From the NCBI RefSeq assembly GCF_003003075.1, contig NZ_PVTX01000004.1, positions 124,001 to 188,000 on the forward strand: a DNA stretch of 64,000 bases, given 5' to 3'. The notes below the pieces were generated by a model. The model was not told the DNA's origin and searched no databases. It was given only the letters and a program-made list of their open reading frames with translations. Positions 1-8,306 of the stretch are shown here, piece after piece. Every line of letters begins with the position of its first letter. Position 1 is the first letter of the stretch. This stretch comes from Isoptericola halotolerans (GTDB lineage: Bacteria > Actinomycetota > Actinomycetes > Actinomycetales > Cellulomonadaceae). The translations under genes were made by a program, and so were the position numbers.

Positions 1-472
1 GCTGCGCCTCGCGCATGTCCTGCTTCTCGCGCAGCGTCTGGCGCTTGTCGTACTCCTTCTTGCCGCGGGCCAGGGCGATCTCCACCTTGGCCCGGCCGTC
101 CAGGAAGTACAGCCGGAGCGGCACGATCGTGTGCCCCTTCTCCCGCGACTTCACGCCCAGGCGGTCGATCTCGTCGCGGTGCAGCAGCAGCTTGCGCTTG
201 CGGCGCGGCGTGTGGTTGTTCCACGTCCCCTGGAAGTACTCCGGGATGTGGACGTTCTCCAGCCACGCCTCGTCGTGGTCGATCGCGACATAGCCGTCCA
301 GGAGCGACGCGCGCCCCATCCGCAGCGCCTTGACCTCGGTCCCCGACAGGACGATGCCCGCTTCGAAGACGTCCTCGATCACGTAGTCGTGGCGCGCCTT
401 CTTGTTGTTCGCCACGACCTGGCGGGGGTCGTCGGACTTCTTCTTCTTGGCGCCCTTGGCCTTGCTGGACAC
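1..472 (-). CDS. smpB: SsrA-binding protein SmpB (3' end cut by window edge)
   Basis: SmpB binds tmRNA and carries it to ribosomes stalled on broken messages (trans-translation). The protein starts at a GTG preceded by a strong GGAGGAGG site. It has a lysine-rich N-terminus, a core with [15 protein letters not shown] and the [21 protein letters not shown] segment split over the usual beta barrel, and a basic tail ([15 protein letters not shown]) at the window edge. About 157 codons are visible, close to the family length, so only the last residues and stop are missing. It follows the ftsE-ftsX-peptidase run on the same strand, a common actinobacterial order. tmRNA (ssrA) may lie beyond the edge, but this is not visible. 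Confidence 0.95.
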   Translation of the reverse strand, partial: MSSKAKGAKKKKSDDPRQVVANNKKARHDYVIEDVFEAGIVLSGTEVKALRMGRASLLDGYVAIDHDEAWLENVHIPEYFQGTWNNHTPRRKRKLLLHRDEIDRLGVKSREKGHTIVPLRLYFLDGRAKVEIALARGKKEYDKRQTLREKQDMREAQ

Positions 473-586
473 GGCTGCCTCCTCCCCTGGTCGCGGACCG
501 CAGCGTCCCAGGATACGCGGCCGACGACGGCGGTCCAGGCTATTTCCTCGCTCAGCGATCAGCGGGGTAATGCCCGGAGTGGCCCG

Positions 587-2068
587 TCAGTTCAGCCAGC
601 CGCCCATCGGGTCCACCGTGCTGCCGTTGACGTAGACCTCGAAGTGCAGGTGGCACGCCGTCGAGCTGCCGGTGGTCCCGGAGTAGCCGATGATCTCGCC
701 CTTGTCGACCTTCTCCCCCACCCGGACGACGTCGCGGGACAGGTGCAGGTAACGGCTCATCACGCTGTCGCCCTTGTGGCGGCCGTGGTTGATGAGCACG
801 TTGTTGCCCGGTCCGCTGCCGTAGTACGCCTGCTCGACGTACCCGCTCTGGGCGGAGTAGATCGGGGTGCCGCAGTAGGAGCGGATGTCCGTGCCGGCGT
901 GCAGCCGCCACGCGTTGTACAGCGGGTGGAACCGTTGCCCGTACGAGCTCGTCACCACGTGGTAGTTCGTCGGCCAGCCCAGGAACGGGCCCGACGAGGA
1001 CGACCCACCGCCACCGCCGGAGCTCGATCCTCCGCCCCCGCCATCGCCACCGGAGCCGGAACCGCCGCCGGAGCTGGATCCACCACCGCCACCGCCACCG
1101 TTGTTGTTGTTCTCGGCGGCCTGGCGCTCGGCCTCCCGCTGCCGGCGCTCCTCGGCCTCGCGCTGCCGGCGTTCCTCGGCCTCGCGCCGCTTGCGCTCCT
1201 CCTCGAGCCGGCGGTCGCGTTCCTCCTGCTTGACGATGATCTGCTGGATCTCGTCCTCGAGCGTCGCGCGCTGCGCCTCGTTCTCCTCGAGCTCGGCGAC
1301 GGTCTCCTCACGCCGGTCCTCGATGGTGGCCTTGAGCTGCTTCTGCTCCTCGATGAGCTGTTCGACCTCGGCCTTGCGCTCGGCCGCATCCTGCTCCGCC
1401 TGCTCGGCCACGACGACGTTCGCGTCCGCCTCCGCCTTGAGGTCGGCGATGGTCTCGCGGATCGCGGCGAGGCGGGCCTCCTGGTTCCGCGCGACGGTCT
1501 CCGCCTCCTGCAGCTCCGCGACGGCGCGTGACTGGCTGCGCGCGGCCGAGGAGTTCACGGCGACGTCCTCGAGGAACTCCTGCGTGGACTGCGCGCCCGT
1601 GACGAGCCCGAGCGTGCTGACGTCGTCCCCGCGGCGGTACGCCTCCCGCGCCATGGCCGCGACCTCGGTACGGGCTTCCTCGGCCTTGCCCTCGCCGGCG
1701 GCGATCTCCTCGGAGATCCGGGTCTCCTCGTCCTCGGCGTCGGCGAGGCGCTGCGCGAGCACCTCCGCCTTGCGGCGGGCCTCGGCGAGCGCGGCCTGCG
1801 CCTCGGCCAGCTCGGCCTGCGCCACGGGCAGGCGCGCCTCGACGGCGTTGAGGTCGAGCACCGCCTGGGCGAACTCGGCGTTCGTGTCCTCGAGGGCCAC
1901 CTCGAGCTCTTTGCGCTCGGCGTCCTTCTCGGCCTTCTCCCGCTCGGCGGCTGCTCGCTGGTCGTCGATCTCGTCGGCGAGCGCCGGCGCGGACGGACCG
2001 AGCACGAGCAGGCCGACGACGGCGGCACCGACGATCCGGCGCAGGCGGGAGGCGGGACGGTGGGTCAC
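587..2068 (-). CDS. Coiled-coil M23 (LytM) peptidoglycan endopeptidase, likely FtsEX effector
   Basis: This is a secreted cell-wall hydrolase of 493 residues. An N-terminal signal segment ends near ALA-DEIDDQ. A long alternating Glu/Ala/Arg coiled coil follows (about residues 30-340), then a Gly/Ser/Asn linker (about 345-395) and a C-terminal LytM domain. The zinc ligands look intact: HxxxD in RLHAGTD and HxH in CHLHFEV. It starts at GTG 4 bases after the ftsX stop, so it is probably co-translated with ftsEX. In EnvC and PcsB, FtsEX-linked coiled-coil proteins control septal wall cleavage. The same role here is inferred from architecture and position. The long reading frame extends upstream into ftsX, but that part lacks coding character. 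Confidence 0.9.
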   Translation of the reverse strand: MTHRPASRLRRIVGAAVVGLLVLGPSAPALADEIDDQRAAAEREKAEKDAERKELEVALEDTNAEFAQAVLDLNAVEARLPVAQAELAEAQAALAEARRKAEVLAQRLADAEDEETRISEEIAAGEGKAEEARTEVAAMAREAYRRGDDVSTLGLVTGAQSTQEFLEDVAVNSSAARSQSRAVAELQEAETVARNQEARLAAIRETIADLKAEADANVVVAEQAEQDAAERKAEVEQLIEEQKQLKATIEDRREETVAELEENEAQRATLEDEIQQIIVKQEERDRRLEEERKRREAEERRQREAEERRQREAERQAAENNNNGGGGGGGSSSGGGSGSGGDGGGGGSSSGGGGGSSSSGPFLGWPTNYHVVTSSYGQRFHPLYNAWRLHAGTDIRSYCGTPIYSAQSGYVEQAYYGSGPGNNVLINHGRHKGDSVMSRYLHLSRDVVRVGEKVDKGEIIGYSGTTGSSTACHLHFEVYVNGSTVDPMGGWLN

Positions 2069-2072
2069 GGGA

Positions 2073-2984
2073 TCACACTCTCGTGTATCGGTGCAGGGTG
2101 ACGACGGAGGACACCAGGGCGAGCGCGACGGCGACGCCCAGCAGCAAGGGAGCGATGGCGAGCACGTCGGCGGTGGAGACGTAGTCGACCCAGTCGACGG
2201 ACTGGGCGAGCCAGTCGACCACGAGGTACTGCACGGCGAGCCAGAGCCCGCCCACGGCGAGCACGGCCCCGACCAGCGCGGCGATGGCGCCCTCCAGCAT
2301 GAAGGGGAGCTGGACGAACAGGTTCGATGCACCCACGAGTCGCATGATGCCTGTTTCTCGCCGTCTCGACACGGCGGAGAGCCGGATCGTCGTCGTGATC
2401 AGCAGCGCGGCGGCCAGCAGCATGACGGCGGCGAGGCCGACGGCGACGAGGGAGGCGCGGTTCAGTGCGAGGAAGAGCGGTTCGAACGCGGCGCGCTGGT
2501 CCTCGACCACCTCGACGCCGTCGCGGCCGCTGAGGACGTCGTCGACCACCTGGTACTGCTCGGGGTCGGCGAGCTGGAGCCGGTAGGACGCCTGCATGTC
2601 GTCCTCGGTCAGCTGGGTGCCCTGGTAGCCGTCGGGGTAGCGGGCCTCGAACGCCTCGAAGGCCTCAGCCTTGGACTCGAAGTAGGTGGTGGCGACCACC
2701 TCGTCCAGCTCGGTCTCGATCGCCTGCTCGATCGTGGCGATCTGGTCCTCGGTGGCCTCGCCCTCCGCGCAGGTGGGCACGGTGGACCCGTCGGGGCACA
2801 GGAAGACGGACACCTCGACGAGGTCGTACCAGTCCCCCTTGAGCTTGGTGACCTGCGCCTGCAGCAGCGCGGCCGATCCCACGAAGGTGAGGGAGACGAA
2901 GGTGACGAGGATGACGGAGATCACCATGGTGGCGTTGCGTCGCAGACCCTGGAGGACCTCGACGAGGATGAACTGCAGCCGCAC
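2073..2984 (-). CDS. ftsX: Cell division protein FtsX (ABC-type permease subunit)
   Basis: FtsX is the membrane half of the FtsEX complex, which transmits ATP hydrolysis by FtsE to a periplasmic wall hydrolase. The 303 residues show one N-terminal membrane helix (about 20-45), an extracellular domain with a Cys pair (LCPDGS and PTCAEG) and acidic stretches, then three C-terminal helices ending LHRYTRV. This is the normal FtsX topology and length. It begins 3 bases after the ftsE stop and ends 4 bases before the peptidase start. The arrangement strongly supports FtsEX acting with the adjacent M23 protein. Confidence 0.96.
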   Translation of the reverse strand: MRLQFILVEVLQGLRRNATMVISVILVTFVSLTFVGSAALLQAQVTKLKGDWYDLVEVSVFLCPDGSTVPTCAEGEATEDQIATIEQAIETELDEVVATTYFESKAEAFEAFEARYPDGYQGTQLTEDDMQASYRLQLADPEQYQVVDDVLSGRDGVEVVEDQRAAFEPLFLALNRASLVAVGLAAVMLLAAALLITTTIRLSAVSRRRETGIMRLVGASNLFVQLPFMLEGAIAALVGAVLAVGGLWLAVQYLVVDWLAQSVDWVDYVSTADVLAIAPLLLGVAVALALVSSVVTLHRYTRV

Positions 2985-2987
2985 CGC

Positions 2988-3959
2988 TCAGGCCTCCTCG
3001 TGGCCGGTACCGGCCCCGGACATGGCGCGGCGGGCCCGCCGCGACGGGGGCTCGGCGGTGTGGGAGTCCACGGGGTCCTCGGCGAGCGGCGCCAGCTCCG
3101 GGGCGTCGTGCTCGAACGCGCCCTGCTCGACGGCGGCCTCTGCGGCCTGCTCGGCAGCGAGGTCGCCCGGCTCGGGCTGGACCACGATCCGGGGCGTCGG
3201 TGCACCGCGCCGCGGCACCCCACGTCCCGGGGCGTCGAGCACCGGGGCCGGACCGACCAGCGGCAGGATGTCCTCGCGGCGGCCGTACTCGGCGTCCGCC
3301 TCGTCGCGGACCACGTGCCCCGTCGAGAGCTCCACGACGCGACGGCGCATCTCGTTGACGATCTCGTCGTCGTGCGTCGCCATGACCACGGTGGTCCCGG
3401 TGCTGTTGATCCGGTCCAGGAGCCGCATGATGCCGAGCGACGTCGTCGGGTCGAGGTTGCCGGTGGGCTCGTCCGCGAGCAGGATCTGCGGGCGGTTGAC
3501 GAACGCCCGGGCGATGGCGACGCGCTGCTGCTCGCCGCCGGAGAGCTCGTGGGGGCGGCGCTTCTCCTTGCCGTCCAGCCCCACCCACTCGAGGACCTCG
3601 GGCACGGTGGTCCGGATGGTGTGGCGCGGGCGGCCGATCACCTGGAGCGCGAAGGCCACGTTCTCGTAGACGTTCTTGTTGGGCAGCAGGCGGAAGTCCT
3701 GGAAGACCATGCCGATGCCGCGCCGCAGCGAGGGCACCTTCCACCCGGACAGCCGGGTCAGGTCGCGGCCGGCGACGTAGACGCGACCACCGGTGGGCCG
3801 CTCCTCGCGGAGCACCAGCCGCAGGAACGTCGACTTGCCGGAGCCGGACGCGCCGACGAGGAAGACGAACTCGCCGCGCTCGATGTCGACGGAGACCTCG
3901 TCGAGCGCCGGCCTCGCCCCCCTGGCGTAGACCTTCGAGACGTTCTCGAACCTGATCAC
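2988..3959 (-). CDS. ftsE: Cell division ATPase FtsE with C-terminal extension
   Basis: FtsE is the ABC ATPase partner of FtsX. Residues 36-44 form Walker A (GASGSGKST). The signature LSGGEQQR, Walker B ILLADEPT and the switch histidine in ATHDDE follow. The GTG start ([11 protein letters not shown]) has GGAGGG about 7 bases upstream. A longer frame from 3995 lacks a better site. The usual protein is about 229 residues and this one is 323. The extra 90 or so C-terminal residues are rich in Pro, Ala, Glu and Arg with no recognisable domain. The gap upstream holds the 20-bp repeat array. Confidence 0.94.
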   Translation of the reverse strand: MIRFENVSKVYARGARPALDEVSVDIERGEFVFLVGASGSGKSTFLRLVLREERPTGGRVYVAGRDLTRLSGWKVPSLRRGIGMVFQDFRLLPNKNVYENVAFALQVIGRPRHTIRTTVPEVLEWVGLDGKEKRRPHELSGGEQQRVAIARAFVNRPQILLADEPTGNLDPTTSLGIMRLLDRINSTGTTVVMATHDDEIVNEMRRRVVELSTGHVVRDEADAEYGRREDILPLVGPAPVLDAPGRGVPRRGAPTPRIVVQPEPGDLAAEQAAEAAVEQGAFEHDAPELAPLAEDPVDSHTAEPPSRRARRAMSGAGTGHEEA

Positions 3960-4120
3960 TGCGTGCCCTCCCCCCGACGGGCACCACGGGACCACGGTGC
4001 TCGCCTGATCGAGAGTCGCACGACGGCGGTCCCCGCCCGCCGGAGGACACGCCGGTGTGTCGCGGGTCGATCAGTTGCTCGACGCAACACCGGACAAACA
4101 GCGGAAATCCGCCAAACCCC

Positions 4121-4280
4121 GAGGTAGTGCCCATTCCGCCGACGTAGTCCCGCTCGCGCCGAGGTAGTGCGCGGCTCGCCGAGGTAGTAGGCGGCTCGCC
4201 GAGGTAGTGGGCCCGGCGCCGAGGTAGTGGGCCCGGCGCCGAGGTAGTGCCCGGCTCCGCGAAGTAGTGCGGCGCCGTTC
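4121..4280. repeat. Intergenic array: 8 units of 20 bp with core GAGGTAGT
   Basis: Eight consecutive units start at 4121, 4141, 4161, 4181, 4201, 4221, 4241 and 4261. Each begins with GAGGTAGT or a one-base variant (GACGTAGT, GAAGTAGT). The remaining 12 bases are GC-rich and variable, though the units at 4201 and 4221 are identical. The array fills most of the 330-bp gap between the prfB stop (4290) and the ftsE start (3959). On the prfB/ftsE transcript strand it reads ACTACCTC. The same core and period occur near 15.4 kb and 61.7 kb. Function is unknown. Confidence 0.95.
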
Positions 4281-4289
4281 GGGCTCAGG

Positions 4290-5399
4290 TCAGCTCTCGC
4301 CGCCCGAACGACGCCAGCGGATGCCGGCCTCGATGAACTCGTCGATCGCGCCGTCGAACACGTTCTGCGTGCTGCCGGACTCGTGCTCGGTGCGCAGGTC
4401 CTTGACCATCTGGTACGGGTGCAGCACGTAGGAGCGCATCTGATCGCCCCAGGACGCCTTGATGTCCCCGGCCATCTCCTTCTTCTTCGCCGCCTCCTCC
4501 GCCTGGCGGATCAGCAGCAGGCGCGACTGCATGACGCGCAGCGCGGCGGCGCGGTTCTGGATCTGGGACTTCTCGTTCTGCATCGACACCACGGTGCCCG
4601 TGGGGATGTGAGTCATGCGCACGGCGGAGTCCGTGGTGTTCACGGACTGGCCACCCGGGCCCGAGGAGCGGAAGACGTCGATCTTGAGCTCGTTCTCCGG
4701 GATCTCGATCGAGTCCGTCTGCTCGATGAGCGGGATCACCTCGACGGCGGCGAAGGAGGTCTGCCGGCGGCCCTGGTTGTCGAACGGCGAGATGCGGACG
4801 AGGCGGTGCGTGCCGGCCTCGACCGACAGGTGCCCGAACGCGTACGGCGCGTCGACCTCGAACGTCGCGGACTTGAGCCCCGCCTCCTCGGCGTAGGACG
4901 TGTCCATGACCTTCGTGGGATAGCCGTGGCGCTCGGCCCAGCGCAGGTACATGCGCATGAGCATCTCGGCGAAGTCCGCCGCGTCGACGCCACCGGCGCC
5001 CGCGCGGATCGTCACGACCGCGGCGCGGGCGTCGTACTCACCGTTGAGCAGGGTGCGGACCTCCAGCGACTGCAGGTCCTTGCGGATCGCCTCGACCTCG
5101 GCCTGCGCCTCGTCCAGGGAGTCGGCGTCCTCCATCTCGTTGCCCAGCTCGACGAGGGTCTCGACGTCGTCGATCCGGCTGCCGAGACGCTTCACGCGCT
5201 CCAGCTCGCTCTGCGCGTGCGACAGCGCCGACGTGACCTTCTGCGCGTTGTCCTGGTCGTCCCACAGGTCGGGAGAGGCCGCCTGGTCGGACAGCATCTC
5301 GATCCGCTCCTGCAGGACAGCAGGGTCGCTCACCGACTCGATGGACGTGAGGGTGGAGCGGAGCGCCTTGATCTCGGCGGGAAAGTCGATGGTGGCCAC
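4290..5399 (-). CDS. prfB: Peptide chain release factor 2
   Basis: RF2 reads UGA and UAA stop codons and triggers peptidyl-tRNA hydrolysis. The GGQ motif is in [17 protein letters not shown], and the stop-recognition SPF tripeptide is in [11 protein letters not shown]. The protein is 369 residues when started at GTG 5399 ([15 protein letters not shown]). A TTG three codons upstream is possible, but the GTG lies 8 bases after a TAGGCT hexamer, fitting a leaderless start. There is no in-frame UGA, so the programmed frameshift of Escherichia coli RF2 is absent. It lies upstream of ftsE on the same strand, separated by the repeat array. Confidence 0.96.
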   Translation of the reverse strand: MATIDFPAEIKALRSTLTSIESVSDPAVLQERIEMLSDQAASPDLWDDQDNAQKVTSALSHAQSELERVKRLGSRIDDVETLVELGNEMEDADSLDEAQAEVEAIRKDLQSLEVRTLLNGEYDARAAVVTIRAGAGGVDAADFAEMLMRMYLRWAERHGYPTKVMDTSYAEEAGLKSATFEVDAPYAFGHLSVEAGTHRLVRISPFDNQGRRQTSFAAVEVIPLIEQTDSIEIPENELKIDVFRSSGPGGQSVNTTDSAVRMTHIPTGTVVSMQNEKSQIQNRAAALRVMQSRLLLIRQAEEAAKKKEMAGDIKASWGDQMRSYVLHPYQMVKDLRTEHESGSTQNVFDGAIDEFIEAGIRWRRSGGES

Positions 5400-5407
5400 G
5401 ATGTTCA

Positions 5408-5413
5408 AGCCTA
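5408..5413 (-). promoter_or_regulatory. -10-like TAGGCT, leaderless start of prfB
   Basis: TAGGCT on the minus strand lies 8 bases before GTG 5399. No Shine-Dalgarno lies between them, which suggests transcription begins at or next to the start codon. Confidence 0.55.
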
Positions 5414-5421
5414 CCTGCCGC

Positions 5422-5787
5422 TCAGGAGGCGCCCGGCAGGGTCCTCCCGAACATGGCAGCCGTCGCGCGGGCGCTCGGCTCGCCCGCGTCGACGTCGGCG
5501 CCGGCCTCGACCAGCGCTTCGATCACCGCAGGCTCACCCTTGAAGACGGCACCCGCGAGCGGTGACTGGCCGCGGGCGTTCAGGCGGTTCACGTCCGCAC
5601 CGCGCTCTGCCAGGCCCCGGACGAGGCCTGCGTGCCCGTGGTACGCGGCGAGCATGAGGAGCGTGTTGCCCTGCGCGTCGGCGTGATCGGACGGGACCCC
5701 GGCGTCGACGAACTCGAGCAGGAGGTCCTCGCCGGCGCGGGCGAGGTCGAACATCTGGTTCAGGTCGACGGGGAGCTTGTCGTTCAT
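5422..5787 (-). CDS. Small ankyrin-repeat protein
   Basis: This is a 121-residue protein of about three ankyrin repeats, recognisable by [31 protein letters not shown] and the next unit [29 protein letters not shown], each given here only as landmarks within the chain. It probably binds another protein; no enzyme motif is visible. The ATG at 5787 ([19 protein letters not shown]) is chosen because the frame upstream has no ankyrin character. GATACT lies 7 bases before it, a weak leaderless-type promoter. It ends 22 bases before the prfB start on the same strand. Single short ankyrin proteins are common in actinobacteria, and the partner is unknown. Confidence 0.85.
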   Translation of the reverse strand: MNDKLPVDLNQMFDLARAGEDLLLEFVDAGVPSDHADAQGNTLLMLAAYHGHAGLVRGLAERGADVNRLNARGQSPLAGAVFKGEPAVIEALVEAGADVDAGEPSARATAAMFGRTLPGAS

Positions 5788-5900
5788 GGGGGCCAGTATC
5801 GCGCGGGTGCTACGGCGACACCCACCCGCGCTCAGCACGGAGCCCGGACTACTGACGACACAGGCTGCTTGAACCCTAGCTACCCAAGAGGCAGAAGGGA

Positions 5901-6090
5901 GCCTGCCCGATCTCAGAGGTCGCCCGACTCGAACGAACCCTGAGCCGCTGGCGGCAGGCATTACCGGCCTACTTCACCACCGACCGAGCCAACAACGGCG
6001 GCCCCGAGACCACAAACAGCATCCTCGAACTCCACGGCCGCCTCGCCTGTGGCTACCGCAACCGCGACAACTACCGACTACCGGTTGCCC
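5901..6090 (+). pseudogene. ISL3-family transposase, C-terminal fragment
   Basis: One plus-strand frame, without a start, reads ISEVARLERTLSRWRQALP, then AYFTTDRANNGGPETTN, then GYRNRDNYRLP. This matches the conserved C-terminal end of ISL3-type transposases as I know them: IxEVARLxRTLxRWR, YFxTxxANNGxTEAxN and GxRNxDNYRLR. The frame runs open to about 6260, but similarity fades after DNYRL. No N-terminal zinc finger, catalytic core or terminal inverted repeats were found nearby. It is a dead remnant marking an old insertion. The gap 5788-6189 between genes holds nothing else recognisable. Confidence 0.75.
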
Positions 6091-6189
6091 TCTCCGCGTG
6101 GGCCTCGACATCACACCTCGACGGGATGTCCCGTGAGCCACGGAAACGGCAGATTGCGAAAATCATGGTGGAGCTTATCTGCAGATACA

Positions 6190-6564
6190 CTACGTCCGCG
6201 ACTCTGCGCCATAAGTCCACCCGATTGCTTTTCTGTATGCATCGAACCCTGCGTCAGTAGTTTGATATCTAACCACAAACTCCCCAATTCTCCCCGGGCG
6301 CCAAGCGCGCGGATCCTGGAGCAAATCACGAACCTTCGACACATCAACAACCGCAGCGTTATCGAAATCGATCGATTCCGCGCCCTTAATCACTTCAATC
6401 ATACCTGTTTGGGCCAAATTGACGACCGCATCGGCGACTTCCTCGAGACTGTACCCACCTTTCACCTCCGTGCTCCCGACCCTCTTCCACGGGGCCTCCC
6501 AGAGCCCTGCCTCGTCAGCCTCGTATCCAAGCCACAAGAGTTCAACTTCCAACTCGTTCATCAT
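6190..6564 (-). CDS. Small protein coupled to toxin-like remnant; possible immunity protein
   Basis: This is a 124-residue acidic protein starting MMNELEVELLWLGYEADEAG. I do not recognise the family. It has no signal peptide or membrane segment, so it should be cytoplasmic. Its central part (EEVADAVVNLAQTGMIEVIKG) and the end (RYQTTDAGFDAYRKAIGW) look like a helix-rich fold. Base composition is clearly less GC-rich than the neighbouring genes. Its ATG overlaps the stop of the upstream reading frame as ATGA. That coupling and the secreted, truncated upstream gene suggest an orphaned immunity protein of a polymorphic toxin. This is inference only. Confidence 0.6.
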   Translation of the reverse strand: MMNELEVELLWLGYEADEAGLWEAPWKRVGSTEVKGGYSLEEVADAVVNLAQTGMIEVIKGAESIDFDNAAVVDVSKVRDLLQDPRAWRPGRIGEFVVRYQTTDAGFDAYRKAIGWTYGAESRT

Positions 6565-6920
6565 AACGCCGGATTCCCTGCGAGTAGTTTACGGTACGCC
6601 GGGATTCGGCCATTGCAAACCCGCAGATACGGGCCGCGATGCAACGGGTCGGCACCGCTCTGACCCGAGGTCTCGACGCGCGTACCCATCGGCAGAGGCA
6701 TAAATCGTGCACCATTCGTATGCTGCAACATGACCTCGACGTCCGTACCGCACCCTTCCGCCGTTTGCACCGCGAGGTCTACGTCCGCCGTCGACGTTGA
6801 ACACGAAACGTCAGCAGCAGACGCGCTACCCGCTGCGACGGCGACGCCCACCAATCCGCCGAGCAAACCAGCCCAGCACTGACAGCAACACCAGTGGTCC
6901 GCAGGACCAGCTTTTGACAC
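6561..6920 (-). pseudogene. Truncated secreted protein, probable internally deleted polymorphic-toxin gene
   Basis: The 119-residue frame has a hydrophobic leader ending SASA-ADVSCSTS. A short segment with AEGCGTDVEVMLQHTNGARF follows, resembling the start of Rhs/WapA-like secreted proteins, which often have a CGxxVEV segment followed by a T-rich stretch. It then jumps to a short basic tail ending AYRKLLAGNPAL. A full toxin of this type exceeds 1,000 residues, so nearly everything between leader and tail is gone. An ATG at 6930 opens a different frame with a good leader (MTLCVKSWSCGPLVLLSVLG), suggesting an additional frameshift inside the signal peptide. The stop overlaps the start of the next gene. 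The family assignment is tentative. Confidence 0.5.
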
Positions 6921-7296
6921 AAAGCGTCATCCCTTAGGTAGGTTCATCACCCTTGGGCCCCTCTGTTCGATGAACGGCCAAAACCTACCCATGTTTCGGT
7001 GCTCTGCACAACCTTTTGCGATCATCACCTGAGCGCGGGCTGGACATCGGATACTGCGCCACCTGCATGGCCGTGCGAGCGACGTCGCGAACCGCAACCT
7101 CTGGCTCGACACAACACCGAGGCGCTCGGTACGCGGCACCTGCCCACGGCATGTCCGTCCCCGATGCAGCGACGCCCCGCATTCCTCGGATCCACGGGGC
7201 GATGCGGCCGTTGTGCTCCAGACGCGACACGAGCTACAGGTGCAGGCAGCCCCGCTGCCCGCGATCCTGGACGGGTCAGGGAAAGGAGGGCGGCTC
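6921..7296. other. Gap with no recognised gene
   Basis: This 376-bp stretch separates the toxin-like remnant from the glycolipid-binding-like gene. Several short open frames cross it, but none has a Shine-Dalgarno site or recognisable motif. Composition rises back to the GC-rich level of the genome after about 7050. It probably holds the promoters of the two divergent neighbours, although no clear promoter was identified. Confidence 0.5.
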
Positions 7297-7824
7297 ATGG
7301 TGATGGTCGTGTGGCACGGCGTCGCATCCGACAGCGTGGAGCACCTGGACCTCACGGTGCGAGACGGCAGGCTGCGGGCGCGGTCGATCGTGGACCTCGG
7401 TCCGGAGCGGCTCGAGTACGCCGTCGAGCTCGACCCCGACTGGACCTTCGTCGCCCTCAGCCTGCGCTCGTCGGACGGACGCACCCTGGAGCTGGCGCAC
7501 GACGACGGTGAGTGGCACGCGGACGGGTCGCCGCGCCCGGACCTGGTCGAGGCGGTGGACCTCGACCTGGCGTTCAGCCCGTTCACCAACACGCTGCCGA
7601 TCCGGCGGCTGGGGCTGGCGGTCGGCGATGCGGCCGACATCGTGACGGCGTACGTGGACCACGAGTCCTTCACGGTCACGGCGGACCCGCAGCGCTACAC
7701 CAGGCTCGGCTCTGAGCAGTACCTCTACGAGTCACGCGACAGCGACTTCCGGCGCGAGATCACGGTGGACGAGGACGGGCTCGTCGTCGACTACCCCGGG
7801 CTCTTCGCGCGCACACCGCGCTGA
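7297..7824 (+). CDS. Putative glycolipid-binding protein (PF06475-like)
   Basis: This 175-residue cytoplasmic protein matches the layout of the Glycolipid_bind family: an N-terminal beta-rich half (SVEHLDLTVRDGRLRARS), a middle FSPFTNTLPIRRLGL, and an end with RYTRLGSEQYLYESRD and VDYPGLFARTPR. Family function is poorly known; a Pseudomonas relative is described as binding glycolipid. The start ATG at 7297 follows AAAGGAGGG at ideal spacing, so the frame open from 7213 is not used. It is convergent with the last Tad gene, with 17 bases between stops. Confidence 0.8.
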   Translation: MVMVVWHGVASDSVEHLDLTVRDGRLRARSIVDLGPERLEYAVELDPDWTFVALSLRSSDGRTLELAHDDGEWHADGSPRPDLVEAVDLDLAFSPFTNTLPIRRLGLAVGDAADIVTAYVDHESFTVTADPQRYTRLGSEQYLYESRDSDFRREITVDEDGLVVDYPGLFARTPR

Positions 7825-7833
7825 CCGGCGGGT

Positions 7834-7850
7834 GCCGGCAGCTAGCCGGC
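7834..7850. terminator. Small hairpin between convergent genes
   Basis: GCCGGC, a 5-base loop and GCCGGC form a short inverted repeat covering the TadG-like stop codon, between two convergent stops. There is no T-run, so it is at best a weak bidirectional terminator. Confidence 0.35.
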
Positions 7851-8306
7851 CCGAGCGGCCGCCGTCGCGGTGACGGTGATGCCACCACCGAACGAGTCGG
7901 TGAACCAGCGGATCAACGGCGGGTGCGACGTCGCCACGAGGCGAACGCGCGCACCCCGACCGTCCGGGCTGACCGCCTCGACCACCCGGATGTCTCGCAG
8001 ACCGGGCGCCGTCGACGCCGGCTGGAGAGCGAGATGCTCGGACACCGCACGCCGGACGTCGCCGTCGCTCAGGGTCAGCACACCGGCGGATCCTGGCTCG
8101 GCCACGCTCTCGAGGTCGTAGTACGTGGCTTCGAGCATCGAGTCGGCGCCGGCGACGGCAAGCGAGTCAGCGAGGTCGAACAGGTGCTTGCGGTCCAGGT
8201 GCACCGACGCCGCGGAGGCCACCATGCCGACCAGCATCAGCCCGACGGCCACGAAGCCGGCCGTGAGCAGCATGATCCGTCCGTGTTCTTCCCTGCCCTC
8301 GGTCAC
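7842..8306 (-). CDS. TadG/TadE-like secretion-neighbourhood protein
   Basis: This 154-residue protein has one N-terminal membrane helix (IMLLTAGFVAVGLMLVGMVASAA) followed by a domain facing outward. It matches the last gene of actinobacterial Tad loci (Rv3654c-like). Such proteins are minor pilins or assembly factors of Flp pili. GTG 8306 is chosen because it overlaps the upstream stop as GTGA. The longer frame from 8474 is arginine-rich shadow sequence. The region before the helix (VTEGREEHGR) fits the short cytoplasmic leader of these proteins. Confidence 0.8.
   Translation of the reverse strand: MTEGREEHGRIMLLTAGFVAVGLMLVGMVASAASVHLDRKHLFDLADSLAVAGADSMLEATYYDLESVAEPGSAGVLTLSDGDVRRAVSEHLALQPASTAPGLRDIRVVEAVSPDGRGARVRLVATSHPPLIRWFTDSFGGGITVTATAAARAG

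Noticed and set aside
1101-4127. A plus-strand open frame of over 1,000 codons across smpB-ftsE
   Set aside because: It is antisense to ftsE, ftsX and the M23 gene and shows the Arg/Ser/Ala bias of a GC-rich shadow frame, with no ribosome site or domain.
4181-4196. Resemblance of GAGGTAGTAGG to the let-7 microRNA seed
   Set aside because: Coincidence in a bacterial repeat; no precursor structure or biological rationale.
4121-4280. CRISPR array
   Set aside because: The whole unit is 20 bp with only 8 conserved bases. No 25-35 bp repeats, unique spacers or cas genes are present.
4290-5399. Programmed frameshift in prfB
   Set aside because: The frame is continuous and no CUU-UGA-C slippery context occurs near the start.
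6927-7679. Minus-strand frame of 250 codons over the glycolipid-binding-like gene
   Set aside because: It is mostly antisense to a gene with a strong ribosome site and family motifs, and its product is Arg/Ser-rich with no domain.
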